A stretch of DNA of 60,408 nucleotides from a virus: the IMG/VR virus record IMGVR_UViG_3300021961_000099, positions 1 to 60,408 of that record; one strand, written 5' to 3'. The notes under the pieces are model-generated. The model saw only the letters and a program-made list of their open reading frames with translations, made no database searches and had not been told where the DNA came from. The translations under genes were made by a program, and so were the position numbers. This document shows positions 7,495 through 14,631 of this stretch, in pieces (the first letter of the stretch is position 1; each line of letters begins with the position of its first letter).

Positions 7495-7680
7495 TTAAGT
7501 AAAAAGATAAGTTATTAGATAGGAAAGGAAAAAGTAATTGGATATTTTTTCCCAAGTACTAAAAGTTATTTGTTTAGGTTCATCACTGAAAATTGATCTT
7601 ACAAAAATCAGTATAAGGTTCGTTGCGTAAAGTATTGACAAAACGAAAACGAACAGAAAAAAAATATCCAATTTAAACAT
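7495..7680 (-). CDS. Small two-span membrane protein
   Basis: A 61-residue protein with a strongly hydrophobic N-terminus (IFFLFVFVLSILYATNLILI, about residues 6-26) and a second hydrophobic stretch at the C-terminus (YFFLSYLITYLF). It could be a small inner-membrane protein such as a holin or superinfection-exclusion factor, but nothing in the sequence decides this. It lies six bases downstream of the Hc1-like gene. Confidence 0.5.
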   Translation of the reverse strand: MFKLDIFFLFVFVLSILYATNLILIFVRSIFSDEPKQITFSTWEKISNYFFLSYLITYLFT

Positions 7681-7686
7681 CTCTGA

Positions 7687-7860
7687 TTACTTTTTTCTTT
7701 CTTCTAAAATTTCTGATCTCAACTGTTGGAGTAAATTTTTTAAGTCTTGTGATGACTTTCTTGCTCTAGTTCCTGCACTTTTGTTACCAGAGTAAAATTT
7801 ATTAACATCAACACTGAGTTGTTCAGTCAATTCTTTGATTTGTTCAATTGTACTACTCAT
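7687..7860 (-). CDS. Histone H1-like (Hc1-type) small basic protein
   Basis: A 57-residue protein that starts MSSTIEQIKELTEQ and contains FYSGNKSAGTRARKSSQDL followed by KNLLQQLRSEILEERKK. The GNKxAGxRARKxSxxL core is the hallmark of the Hc1-type histone H1-like proteins that are common in Bacteroidota chromosomes. Those proteins are thought to bind and compact DNA. Here it may compact phage DNA or modulate host nucleoid structure. The gene is short and easily missed; it fits between 7495-7680 and 7921-8394 with a 60-base leader on its right. The family call is strong from the motif; the role is inferred. Confidence 0.75.
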   Translation of the reverse strand: MSSTIEQIKELTEQLSVDVNKFYSGNKSAGTRARKSSQDLKNLLQQLRSEILEERKK

Positions 7861-7920
7861 TTTTAATAAAAATTATGGTTTATTAATGATAAGTTAGAAT
7901 CTATACTCTAAATGTAAAGG

Positions 7921-8394
7921 TTATAGTACAAGATTTTTATCAAGTGTTTTGTAGATATTATATATTAAATCTAAATCAACTTGAGTGAATGGTTTTTCTC
8001 GATTGAATAAATCATTGAAGAAAATGTCTATGGAGTTACGAACTACTTCTTTTTGTTGGTTGTAATATATTTCTTGGAAAAGTGAATAAAAGTAATCTTT
8101 ATGTTCTCCTTCTTTTTCGAATGATATATTTTCCTTTTGGAAGTTATCTAATATTTTATTCCAACACCATTCGAAATGTTTTTTATTGTCTTCAGTTGTC
8201 ATTTCTACTTTAGTTTCTGTACTATTTTCTGAACTTCCCAAATATGTTGATTTTATAAGAAAAAAAAGACTGAATGATAAATCATAATATAATTCCATTT
8301 TTTCGGGTATTATATTATTAACACGAAACCAAATGTCAACTTCTTCGGGATCTAAATTTTTGGTGATATAATTAAAAAAATTATCCATAGTCAT
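7921..8394 (-). CDS. Hypothetical protein
   Basis: A 157-residue acidic, mostly helical protein. Visible features are HFEWCWNKILDNFQKENISF near the middle and a Phe/Tyr-rich region KDYFYSLFQEIYYNQQKEVV. No family is recognised. Translation could begin at the ATG at 8392-8394 or at Met-3 (8386-8388). Both lie in an 11-base inverted repeat (8381-8410), and the first is in its loop. A TTTACA-N16-TATAAT promoter lies just upstream, so the gene is likely independently regulated and not part of the late set on either side. Confidence 0.6.
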   Translation of the reverse strand: MTMDNFFNYITKNLDPEEVDIWFRVNNIIPEKMELYYDLSFSLFFLIKSTYLGSSENSTETKVEMTTEDNKKHFEWCWNKILDNFQKENISFEKEGEHKDYFYSLFQEIYYNQQKEVVRNSIDIFFNDLFNREKPFTQVDLDLIYNIYKTLDKNLVL

Positions 8395-8410
8395 GTCTAA
8401 CTATGGATAA
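8381..8410. repeat. 11-bp perfect inverted repeat over the start codon: possible operator or RNA hairpin
   Basis: TTATCCATAGT (8381-8391) and its exact complement ACTATGGATAA (8400-8410) flank an 8-base loop that contains the first ATG of the minus-strand gene ending at 7921. The right arm touches the -10 hexamer at 8410-8415. Confidence 0.7.
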
Positions 8411-8437
8411 TTATAGGGGTATAGAGTTTTTTGTAAA
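8410..8437 (-). promoter_or_regulatory. Sigma70-like promoter TTTACA-N16-TATAAT
   Basis: On the minus strand TTTACA (8432-8437) and TATAAT (8410-8415) are 16 bases apart. The -10 abuts the inverted repeat at 8381-8410, consistent with a repressible promoter. Confidence 0.5.
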
Positions 8438-10318
8438 TTATTGAGTTTTTCTACTATAGTCCATCAATTTTTGCATTCTATCGAATTCCTCATTTAATTG
8501 ATTTTCTTTTTTTGAATTTACAGATTCTTCAACTTTGTTCAAAACTGATTTAGAAGTTTTTTTACCTCTTTTTGATTTCAAAGATCCTCTTTCGGTTGTT
8601 TCGCCAGCTTGATCAACAGGTTGAGGTTGTCTTTTATATGATGCATCTTGTTGTTCTTGTCCATAAAGATTTTCTTCAAAGTTTTTGTAAAATCTATCTC
8701 CAGTTTTACTTGGAACAACATTACCTAACGCATTTCCGTCTTTGTCAACCTGAGCATTACCATTGGTGCTATGACCTTTAATTTGTTTTTCAATCATTTC
8801 ATCATTTGGTTTAATCTCATCATAAACTAAATTTGTTTGACCAGGATATGAAAATGCTTCAATATAATCGTCTACAGCTTGTGATGGTGTATATTTTTTT
8901 CTTTTAGCATTAAGACCACCATTTTCAGTTGGGAACTTTTGTGTTCCTTTCATCTCGTATTTAGAGTCTTTATCTGAAGACATATCTTTCAAATAGTCAG
9001 TCATTTTTTTTGTGACAAGCTTCAAATAATCCTCGTTTTCTTTTTTGTCATTTTTGTGTACTCTTTCATATTCTCTATAACCTTTTGGTTCTTTCATTTT
9101 GAAAGAATTTTTTTCTGTGATGACTAATTTTTCAATTAAATCAATCAAATCTGATTCTGTGTATAGAATTGATTCAGTAACTTTAGCTTTACCTTTTTCT
9201 TTCCAACCTTGTTTAGCTCTCTTAGCAAAATATAACTGACTCATTTTTGTTTTGTCGGCGTGTGAAACTTTTTTCCCTGAATCCATTGTTTTGTCATTTT
9301 TAGCCTTTTGTTTTTTAATAGCCGCGTTCAATTCTTCAATTGACATGTCAGAGTATTCACCCGTTTGTTTAACATCAACTTCTTTATTCCATTTTTCCTC
9401 AAGTGAAGATCTGTCTTTATATTCTTTACCACCTAATTTGAAGGAATGCCCTTTAGGTGTTTTTTTCAACATACCTGTAAAAGCATTACCTTCTTCAGTT
9501 TCACCTTCTTTTTCAAATTCAACTTCATAAAGTTGTTCCTCATCTTGTTGTTTCCTCAACATTTTGAAGTCTTCTTTATCAAGTCTACCATTTTTATTTT
9601 TGTCTAACTTATGTTGTTTACCATGAAGTTTTTCTGTTATTTCATCTTCTTCACGATATCGGTATTTAGTTTTATAGGAGGGCATATCGTCAGGTATATT
9701 CAAACCATAATCTTCATCATCATCATCATCTTCTTTCTCTCCACCACTTACAAGTTTGTCTTGATATGCCTGTAATTCATCTTCATCACCTAAATTACGC
9801 ATTCTCTCATATTCATCATGTGAATACCAACTTTCATCTAATTCTAGATCAAACTCAACATCTTCAGTATCATCATTATGTTTTCTTTTTTTACTACGCG
9901 ATTTTTTAAGATCTGAATCATCATCATAATCTGAGAATGAAATTTCTTCAAAGTCATCATCAAATTTTTTTGATCTCATTTCATATGATCTATCGTTCAT
10001 CAAATCTTCTTTTTCTCTACGAGTCATTTTATTTAGATTTTTGTTACCAAATCTTGGGTGACCATCTTCCATTCCACCTAATTCCATAATTTCAGCCTCG
10101 TTTCTATATCCACATTCCGAACACTCACCTTCTCTCATTTCACCACCACACGACTCACACATACCCTTACCTTCTTGCACATAATCAAAAGAATTGTCTG
10201 AATAAAGATCTGTTTCTTTATCTAAATTTAATTTGTTCATAAGAGAGTGGGCTTTTTCTTGTAGGTCTTCCTTCAAAATTTTTCTGAAAGTTCTTGCTAT
10301 ATAATCTTTTTTGTCCAT
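8438..10318 (-). CDS. Large acidic protein with zinc ribbon and EF-hand-like loop; candidate internal head or scaffold protein
   Basis: A 626-residue, highly charged protein that looks largely disordered. Near the N-terminus are ILKE-D and LQE-K, possible prohead protease sites. A CxxC...CxxC zinc ribbon follows at about residues 54-71 (CESCGGEMREGECSEC). Several Asp/Glu runs come next (DDDDDED). Around residue 238 DKNKNGRLDKEDF closely matches the 12-residue calcium loop of an EF-hand. The C-terminal half is Lys/Gln-rich and ends in EEFDRMQKLMDYSRKTQ. A late-type TATTTAT lies 14 bases before the ATG. The size, charge and promoter suggest a scaffold or packaged head protein; the function is not established. 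Confidence 0.65.
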   Translation of the reverse strand: MDKKDYIARTFRKILKEDLQEKAHSLMNKLNLDKETDLYSDNSFDYVQEGKGMCESCGGEMREGECSECGYRNEAEIMELGGMEDGHPRFGNKNLNKMTRREKEDLMNDRSYEMRSKKFDDDFEEISFSDYDDDSDLKKSRSKKRKHNDDTEDVEFDLELDESWYSHDEYERMRNLGDEDELQAYQDKLVSGGEKEDDDDDEDYGLNIPDDMPSYKTKYRYREEDEITEKLHGKQHKLDKNKNGRLDKEDFKMLRKQQDEEQLYEVEFEKEGETEEGNAFTGMLKKTPKGHSFKLGGKEYKDRSSLEEKWNKEVDVKQTGEYSDMSIEELNAAIKKQKAKNDKTMDSGKKVSHADKTKMSQLYFAKRAKQGWKEKGKAKVTESILYTESDLIDLIEKLVITEKNSFKMKEPKGYREYERVHKNDKKENEDYLKLVTKKMTDYLKDMSSDKDSKYEMKGTQKFPTENGGLNAKRKKYTPSQAVDDYIEAFSYPGQTNLVYDEIKPNDEMIEKQIKGHSTNGNAQVDKDGNALGNVVPSKTGDRFYKNFEENLYGQEQQDASYKRQPQPVDQAGETTERGSLKSKRGKKTSKSVLNKVEESVNSKKENQLNEEFDRMQKLMDYSRKTQ

Positions 10319-10332
10319 TTTTACTTTTTTTT

Positions 10333-10339
10333 ATAAATA
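10333..10339 (-). promoter_or_regulatory. Candidate late promoter element (TATTTATAA)
   Basis: The coding strand reads AGATATTTATAAAA, 14 bases before the ATG at 10318, nearly identical to the element before the gene ending at 233. Confidence 0.5.
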
Positions 10340-10342
10340 TCT

Positions 10343-11092
10343 TTATTTTTGTCTTTTTCTAATTTCGTTGAATATAATCTCCGAAATAAAATTTCTATCA
10401 ATATTGTAACTGCTCGAGACACTATCAATAGCATTTTGGACAGACTCATTTTCAAATATTTTCAGAGCCCTTATATCTCCTTGATTACAATAAGGAAATT
10501 TTTTACATTTTTTCTTTACTTGAACTCTTTTAGCTCCCGGCATGTATTTTGTCGAAGCTCCTTTCCAATTTTTTTTACTCATCGACTTTGCCCAAATTGC
10601 TGGTTGTGAATACTGACCAGCGGATGCCGATGATGTTGCTTCAGTCGCCTCAACTTTTTCAACTTGTTCTCTAACAGTTTTAATTATATCCTTTTTTGCA
10701 ACTGATGATTCAGATTCGGATGAAAATAATGGCATACTATATCCACCTGCGGAAGCTGCCCCTGTTGCTTCAGTATTTTCTTCTTTTTTTTTCGTATTGG
10801 TATTTAATATTTTTTTGAAGAAGTTATTTAGTTCTTCGGGGTCTTTGAGGAATTCTTTAATTTTGGTTCTTTTTTCTCTTACTGAGTGTTTGGGACTTTT
10901 AATAATCTTATAAACATCAACGATGTCTTTTTTATCTTTCAAAAATTCTGTGTAGTGTTTTTTTTCTGAAGTTTCCTCCATTTGTTCTGACTTTTCAATT
11001 TGTTGGATCGCATTTCTCCTTTCATCAGGTGGTAACCCCGTAAATTTAGAAGTGATTGCGTCTTTCAATTTGCCTGTAACATTTGTTTCCAT
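10343..11092 (-). CDS. Basic protein with two ASAGxYSxP repeats; candidate virion protein
   Basis: I start the protein at METNVTGKLKDAITSKF (ATG 11090-11092), because that ATG overlaps the upstream stop as TAATG; an earlier TTG is possible. It is about 249 residues long. The N-terminal half is helical and charged. Two similar segments follow, EATGAASAGGYSMPLF and EATSSASAGQYSQPAI, about 40 residues apart. A basic Cys-containing stretch (VQVKKKCKKFPYCNQGDIRA) and a helical C-terminus end the protein. The repeated short module may be a binding tag; I do not know its role. It lies directly downstream of 11092-11337. Confidence 0.6.
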   Translation of the reverse strand: METNVTGKLKDAITSKFTGLPPDERRNAIQQIEKSEQMEETSEKKHYTEFLKDKKDIVDVYKIIKSPKHSVREKRTKIKEFLKDPEELNNFFKKILNTNTKKKEENTEATGAASAGGYSMPLFSSESESSVAKKDIIKTVREQVEKVEATEATSSASAGQYSQPAIWAKSMSKKNWKGASTKYMPGAKRVQVKKKCKKFPYCNQGDIRALKIFENESVQNAIDSVSSSYNIDRNFISEIIFNEIRKRQK

Positions 11093-11337
11093 TATATATT
11101 TCTGAATTTTTGTTCCCAAAAACCTCTTTGTTGATACATCACCGTAAAGTACTCTTGGAAGGATTTAATTACAATATCTTTTACATTTTTTTTCAGTCCG
11201 CCTTTATTCATATCTTCAGAAACTTTATCTAAAAGTTTTTTTTCAAACTGTTTGGCGCTACTTGAATCAAAAAAGTCTTTTATTTCTTTTCTGATGAGAA
11301 CCTCTATCTCTTTTTTTTCTGCAGATGTTAAAGCCAT
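11092..11337 (-). CDS. Hypothetical small helical protein
   Basis: An 81-residue protein starting MALTSAEKKEIEVLIRKEIK, entirely helical in appearance and ending FTVMYQQRGFWEQKFRNI. No domain recognised. It is coupled on both sides: its ATG overlaps the TAA of the upstream spanin-like gene at 11337, and its own TAA overlaps the next ATG (TAATG at 11090-11094). The tight coupling suggests a shared role with the gene at 10343. Confidence 0.6.
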   Translation of the reverse strand: MALTSAEKKEIEVLIRKEIKDFFDSSSAKQFEKKLLDKVSEDMNKGGLKKNVKDIVIKSFQEYFTVMYQQRGFWEQKFRNI

Positions 11338-11756
11338 TATTTAAAGATTGCAATGTATGTTAATGGTGCTATAATGAGCCCTGAAATTATGTTATATAAT
11401 GTGTTTTTTGTTTTGAGTCTTTTATTTTCTTTTGCAAGATTTTTATTTTCTTCTTTATAAATTTCTAATTTTTCTTCAGTTTTAATTAATATTTGATTAC
11501 TTAACGAATCTTTTTGTTCCCAAGATTGGTTGATTTTTTCCAAAAACAAAACTTTATTGTTTAGTTCAATTATTTCTTGTTTGTCTAGTTTTGTTAATTC
11601 TTTTAGTTTATCATAATCATTCAACTCGATCAACATTTTTTTTGCAACATCGTATGGTATACAAACCTCACTTGTATCTTTTACATTTTTTGAATTTTGT
11701 GCCGAGAGATTGAACCCAACCAAAAAAAATAATATTATAATTAGTTTTGTTTTCAT
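11337..11756 (-). CDS. Exported coiled-coil protein with C-terminal anchor; spanin-like candidate
   Basis: A 139-residue protein. The first 20 residues are a typical Bacteroidota signal peptide (KLIIILFFLVGFNLSAQN). A long coiled coil follows at about residues 45-115, and the last 20 residues (YNIISGLIIAPLTYIAIF) are hydrophobic. One cysteine sits just after the signal region in EVCIPYDVAKK. This topology suits a periplasmic protein that bridges membranes, such as a spanin. It sits with another membrane/coiled-coil gene and an amidase in one operon, which is a lysis-cassette arrangement. The exact spanin assignment is an inference. Confidence 0.55.
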   Translation of the reverse strand: MKTKLIIILFFLVGFNLSAQNSKNVKDTSEVCIPYDVAKKMLIELNDYDKLKELTKLDKQEIIELNNKVLFLEKINQSWEQKDSLSNQILIKTEEKLEIYKEENKNLAKENKRLKTKNTLYNIISGLIIAPLTYIAIFK

Positions 11757-11757
11757 T

Positions 11758-12111
11758 CTAAAAGTTATATCGTTTCCTTAACAAACTATCAATTTGACCT
11801 TTATTAGCGTTTTGTATTTCCTCTTTTTTTTGAATGTAGTAATTGTTAACTTGTTTTTTTTCAAATTTGATGTTTGATATTTTTTCATCAATCTCTTTGA
11901 TTTTTTTTTCGTATGATTCTATGGAATCAGATAGTTGTTTTTGAAGTGTTTTAATTTCTTGAACTTTTTTGTCTATTTGTTCTAATTTATATTTGTTGAG
12001 TTCTGACATGTCTTTGATAGGTGTGAAAACACGCACTAACAAATAAAGAAAAATCCCACCCAAAATGATGAGAACAATAGATTTCCAATTTTTATTTAAA
12101 AACTCTGTCAT
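11758..12111 (-). CDS. N-terminally anchored coiled-coil protein; inner-membrane spanin-like candidate
   Basis: A 117-residue protein with a single transmembrane helix at about residues 10-30 (KSIVLIILGGIFLYLLVRVF), then a coiled coil to about residue 90, ending QIDSLLRKRYNF. This type II membrane layout, with the coiled coil outside the cytoplasm, is that of i-spanins such as Rz. It overlaps the upstream gene by four bases and is separated from the next by one. With the signal-peptide partner at 11337-11756 it could form a two-component spanin pair, although neither is clearly a lipoprotein. Confidence 0.55.
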   Translation of the reverse strand: MTEFLNKNWKSIVLIILGGIFLYLLVRVFTPIKDMSELNKYKLEQIDKKVQEIKTLQKQLSDSIESYEKKIKEIDEKISNIKFEKKQVNNYYIQKKEEIQNANKGQIDSLLRKRYNF

Positions 12112-12674
12112 TTTTTTTCCTGTCTTGATGCCACTATTTTACTCCACTTAATTTTGAACTTTTCGTAATAAGTTTGTAATTTGTTTATCATTTCTAAATA
12201 TTCTTCATCAACTTTGATCATTTGTCCATTGATGTAAATTCCGTTAGGTTCGTTGATTGTAAAAAAGAATTCAAGATCCAATTCCAAAATTTGGCCTGAC
12301 CATTCAACATTTTCAGAAAAAACATTCATTTTATCAAATTTTACAAGTTCCGCAACACCCGTCCTGAATTCGTCAACACTTTCAACAAATGCGTTTTTTT
12401 CATCAGTAGTAAGTTGTAAGTTAACTTCACTTTCCCCATGTAAGATCAAAACATTTCCTTGGATTTTATATCCCTTTTGTTTATCATGTTTTTTACCTAT
12501 CTCGTCAGAATCTTTTTTTTCATTTGCAGTTTCCATACTGTCTTTTTCCATTACAGGTTGTTCTGTGAGTAATGAGTATTTTTTTCTTATTTCGGATTTA
12601 GTTGACTCATTAATATTCGAAAATATTTTTCTAGAGCTATCAACTAATTTTTTTATTTCTTCGTAGTTATTCAT
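12108..12674 (-). CDS. Hypothetical protein with LLTE-Q motif
   Basis: A 188-residue protein. The first 40 residues are helical and end in KKYSLLTEQP, an L-x-E site like those at the N-termini of candidate head proteins. A Lys/Asp-rich linker follows, then a folded domain at about residues 75-188 (YKIQGNVLILHGESEVNLQL, NEPNGIYINGQMIKVDEEYL). No family recognised. It overlaps the amidase gene upstream by eight bases and the spanin-like gene downstream by four. The motif suggests a processed virion protein, although its neighbours are lysis genes. Confidence 0.6.
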   Translation of the reverse strand: MNNYEEIKKLVDSSRKIFSNINESTKSEIRKKYSLLTEQPVMEKDSMETANEKKDSDEIGKKHDKQKGYKIQGNVLILHGESEVNLQLTTDEKNAFVESVDEFRTGVAELVKFDKMNVFSENVEWSGQILELDLEFFFTINEPNGIYINGQMIKVDEEYLEMINKLQTYYEKFKIKWSKIVASRQEKK

Positions 12675-13260
12675 TTTCTAACAGTTTTTTAAATTTTTCA
12701 AAATCAAATGCGGGACTCAAATCAGTTGTGAACTCGTCAAAGTTAGATCTCGTTAGTATACCTAAAAATGACTCTACTCCTTTCACTTTGGTATTATGTC
12801 CTATACAGTTCAAACTAATTTCAAATTCTTCGGACAACTTTTTACAAAGTTCTGCAGTTTTTTCTAACTGTAGATCTGTGTAAGGTTGCCAAAAAAAATA
12901 GTCCCTCCATTTTTTGTCTACAACATTTCCTTTATAAATATTACCAATCCAGTTAATATGATAATTTTTGAGTGGAACCTTTTCCAACCAACCCAAATTT
13001 TCCAAACAAATTACTATTGATTTGGCGTTTACCCTCTCATTTGTTGTGAATTTCCCATTTTTCATGTCATCCATAACTTTGATCACTTTACCTTCTCGAT
13101 CAACTAAATAATGAGGTAACTTGAGAGGGTTCCCTGAAAATCTATATTTTAGAGAAACCATATAATCAATAATGTTTCTCGATGTGTGAGTAAGAAGAAT
13201 TTGAGACTTTTCTTTTTCCTCTAAGAAATTTGAATGTTTTATTTTTTCTATTATCTCCAT
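12667..13260 (-). CDS. N-acetylmuramoyl-L-alanine amidase-like endolysin
   Basis: A 197-residue single-domain protein resembling the amidase_2/PGRP fold. Candidate zinc ligands are His-25 (ILLTHTS), His-155 (CIGHNTKV) and Asp-180 (TTDLSPAFDF). LPHYLVDREGKVIKV at about residues 48-62 and ICLENLGWL at 84-91 fit the central strands. Such enzymes cut the bond between muramic acid and L-alanine in peptidoglycan, releasing progeny at the end of infection. There is no signal peptide, so a holin or other export is required. It is grouped with spanin-like genes at 11337-12111. The family call is moderately strong; the metal ligands are assigned by eye. Confidence 0.7.
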   Translation of the reverse strand: MEIIEKIKHSNFLEEKEKSQILLTHTSRNIIDYMVSLKYRFSGNPLKLPHYLVDREGKVIKVMDDMKNGKFTTNERVNAKSIVICLENLGWLEKVPLKNYHINWIGNIYKGNVVDKKWRDYFFWQPYTDLQLEKTAELCKKLSEEFEISLNCIGHNTKVKGVESFLGILTRSNFDEFTTDLSPAFDFEKFKKLLENE

Positions 13261-13263
13261 ACA

Positions 13264-14433
13264 TTATTTTGTGTATTTTAATACTTTTTTTTCTATTTCT
13301 TCTAACTTTTGGTTGAATAGTTTTTCGTCAACCATCTGACCCTTGTCGTCAAATATTTGTCCATTGTCATTAACATAGTACTTGAATGGGACTTCAACTG
13401 GTACCTCAACTACTTTTTCGACAGGTACTTCCCTTACCAATTCAACTAACTTTTCGACAGGTACTTCTCTTACCACTTCAACTGGTACTTCAACATATTT
13501 TACAACCTCAACTACTTTTTCTACAGTTTTTGGTTCTGAATTTGTAATGTCTTCAGGTTTAGTTAAATCGTATAAATAACTTTCTGGAACTTCAATTTCA
13601 TCATAAAAATCTTCAACTTTGTCTTCTTCTTTTCTTCTGAAATTTTTGAATGCTTGGTTTGTCGAAATTACAAGTGCTATTGCTAACGGGTCAAAAACAA
13701 AAATTAATGTAAGAATAAAAAAGTTTGCCGTTTTTTTGATATCCCAACCTGTAATTTCGCTCAAATATTTTATAGCTCCTAATTCTCCTGATTCTATTTC
13801 CTGTGATGTCAGATCTAAAACTTGTAAATCCAATTTTGTAATACTATCATTTAAGTATTCTATTTTTTTTGAAATGGTGTCTTTACTGGTCTGTGCCACT
13901 TTCAACTGTAGTTCAAATGCCTTTCTATTACCGCCATTAGCCCTTGTAATCACTTGACCTGTGGTCCTATCTACCGTTTGAGTTGTAGTGTTTGTTGAAA
14001 GCGCGTTTCTTAGATTTGTTATGTCTTTATCTAAAGATTCCTTTTCTTTTTGATATTCCCCTTTTATTTCCTCAAATCTTGTTTTTTTGATTTCTATGTT
14101 TTCAATTTTTTTATTATTAATCTCAAGTCCTGCGATGTTTTTTTGAAACCCTGTTGATAGTAAACCATATATACCTATCGAAGTAAGGATAGAAAGGGTT
14201 ACTAATGCTATTGTTAGATATATTTTAAGTATACCATATGTTTCCTTCCATTTGTCATGAAGATAAGTTGCGATCGCGATTTTTGAAATTTCCAAAAAAG
14301 ATCCCATTATAATAACAGGAAGAGCGACTGCTGAGAAAATTATTGATAAACCTACGACACTATAATAAGCCGCAGTTCCTGATAGTCCTATTGCACAAAA
14401 CAACAAAAACCAAGGTAAAAATTTTTTATTCAT
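13264..14433 (-). CDS. Polytopic membrane protein with coiled coil and VPVEK repeats
   Basis: A 389-residue protein. The N-terminus has about three membrane helices within residues 5-95 (WFLLFCAIGLSGTAAYYSVV, then VALPVIIMGSFLEI and TIALVTLSILTSIGIYGLL). A coiled coil spans about residues 105-205, and a further helix at about 238-258 contains FFILTLIFVFDPLAIALVIS. The cytoplasmic tail holds a Val-Pro-Val-Glu-Lys repeat array (13387-13530). I have seen similar proteins in other large phages, role unknown; one could speculate on a holin-like or infection-exclusion role because the amidase lies three bases downstream. A late-type TATTTAT lies 16 bases before the ATG. Confidence 0.6.
   Translation of the reverse strand: MNKKFLPWFLLFCAIGLSGTAAYYSVVGLSIIFSAVALPVIIMGSFLEISKIAIATYLHDKWKETYGILKIYLTIALVTLSILTSIGIYGLLSTGFQKNIAGLEINNKKIENIEIKKTRFEEIKGEYQKEKESLDKDITNLRNALSTNTTTQTVDRTTGQVITRANGGNRKAFELQLKVAQTSKDTISKKIEYLNDSITKLDLQVLDLTSQEIESGELGAIKYLSEITGWDIKKTANFFILTLIFVFDPLAIALVISTNQAFKNFRRKEEDKVEDFYDEIEVPESYLYDLTKPEDITNSEPKTVEKVVEVVKYVEVPVEVVREVPVEKLVELVREVPVEKVVEVPVEVPFKYYVNDNGQIFDDKGQMVDEKLFNQKLEEIEKKVLKYTK
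13387..13530 (-). repeat. Protein-level VPVEK/VVEV repeat array
   Basis: The coding strand encodes about seven alternating units such as VEVPVEVVREVPVEKLVE. A very similar array occurs in an otherwise unrelated protein at 20125-20330. Confidence 0.75.
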
Positions 14434-14449
14434 TGATTCAGTTTATTAG

Positions 14450-14456
14450 ATAAATA
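14450..14456 (-). promoter_or_regulatory. Candidate late promoter element (TATTTATCT)
   Basis: The coding strand reads AATATTTATCTA, 16 bases before the ATG at 14433 of the membrane-protein and lysis gene cluster. Confidence 0.45.
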
Positions 14457-14498
14457 TTAAAATAACTGAATTGGGGTCAAATATAAACCCTATTAAAA

Positions 14499-14528
14499 TA
14501 ATAAAACCCCCACCGGTACCAGTGGGGG
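14499..14528 (-). terminator. Rho-independent terminator after the sigma-factor gene
   Basis: On the minus strand CCCCCAC (14522-14528) and GTGGGGG (14507-14513) pair around an 8-base loop that holds the palindrome GGTACC. It is followed by TTTTATTATTTT. It ends the sigma-factor transcript about 105 bases beyond the stop codon. Confidence 0.85.
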
Positions 14529-14631
14529 AGTGTAGTTTCATCCTACCGTATAGATAGAATTGAGGAGTTGCACCTTGGTGACTTCAGGCACCTTCTGCCG
14601 AGTTATAAGGGTAATCTCGGTTCAACCCTTT
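14529..14631 (-). ncRNA. Structured 3' untranslated region with candidate H-type pseudoknot
   Basis: This noncoding stretch begins one base after the sigma-factor stop codon. On the minus strand AAGGGT (14625-14630) can pair with ACCCTT (14607-14612), and CCGAG (14616-14620) with CTCGG (14598-14602), in an interleaved order with loops of 4, 3 and 4 bases: an H-type pseudoknot. Further hairpins are GGTG/CACC around 14575-14592 and GTAG/CTAC at 14532-14546. A terminator closes it at 14499. It could be a 3'-derived small RNA or a regulatory element. The stems pair on both strands, so strand is uncertain. On the plus strand ACCCTT is followed by TTTTT, so an independent plus-strand RNA is also possible. 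Confidence 0.45.

Noticed and set aside
10343-11119. KYIME-T as another prohead protease site at the start of this protein
   Set aside because: The better start is the ATG at 11092 (TAATG overlap), which removes this segment; the longer form would need a TTG start.
14499-14528. T-box-like GGTACCGGTGGGG near a terminator
   Set aside because: It only partly resembles the T-box AGGGTGGNACCGCG element, lacks a specifier stem, and lies downstream rather than upstream of a gene. It is a plain terminator hairpin.
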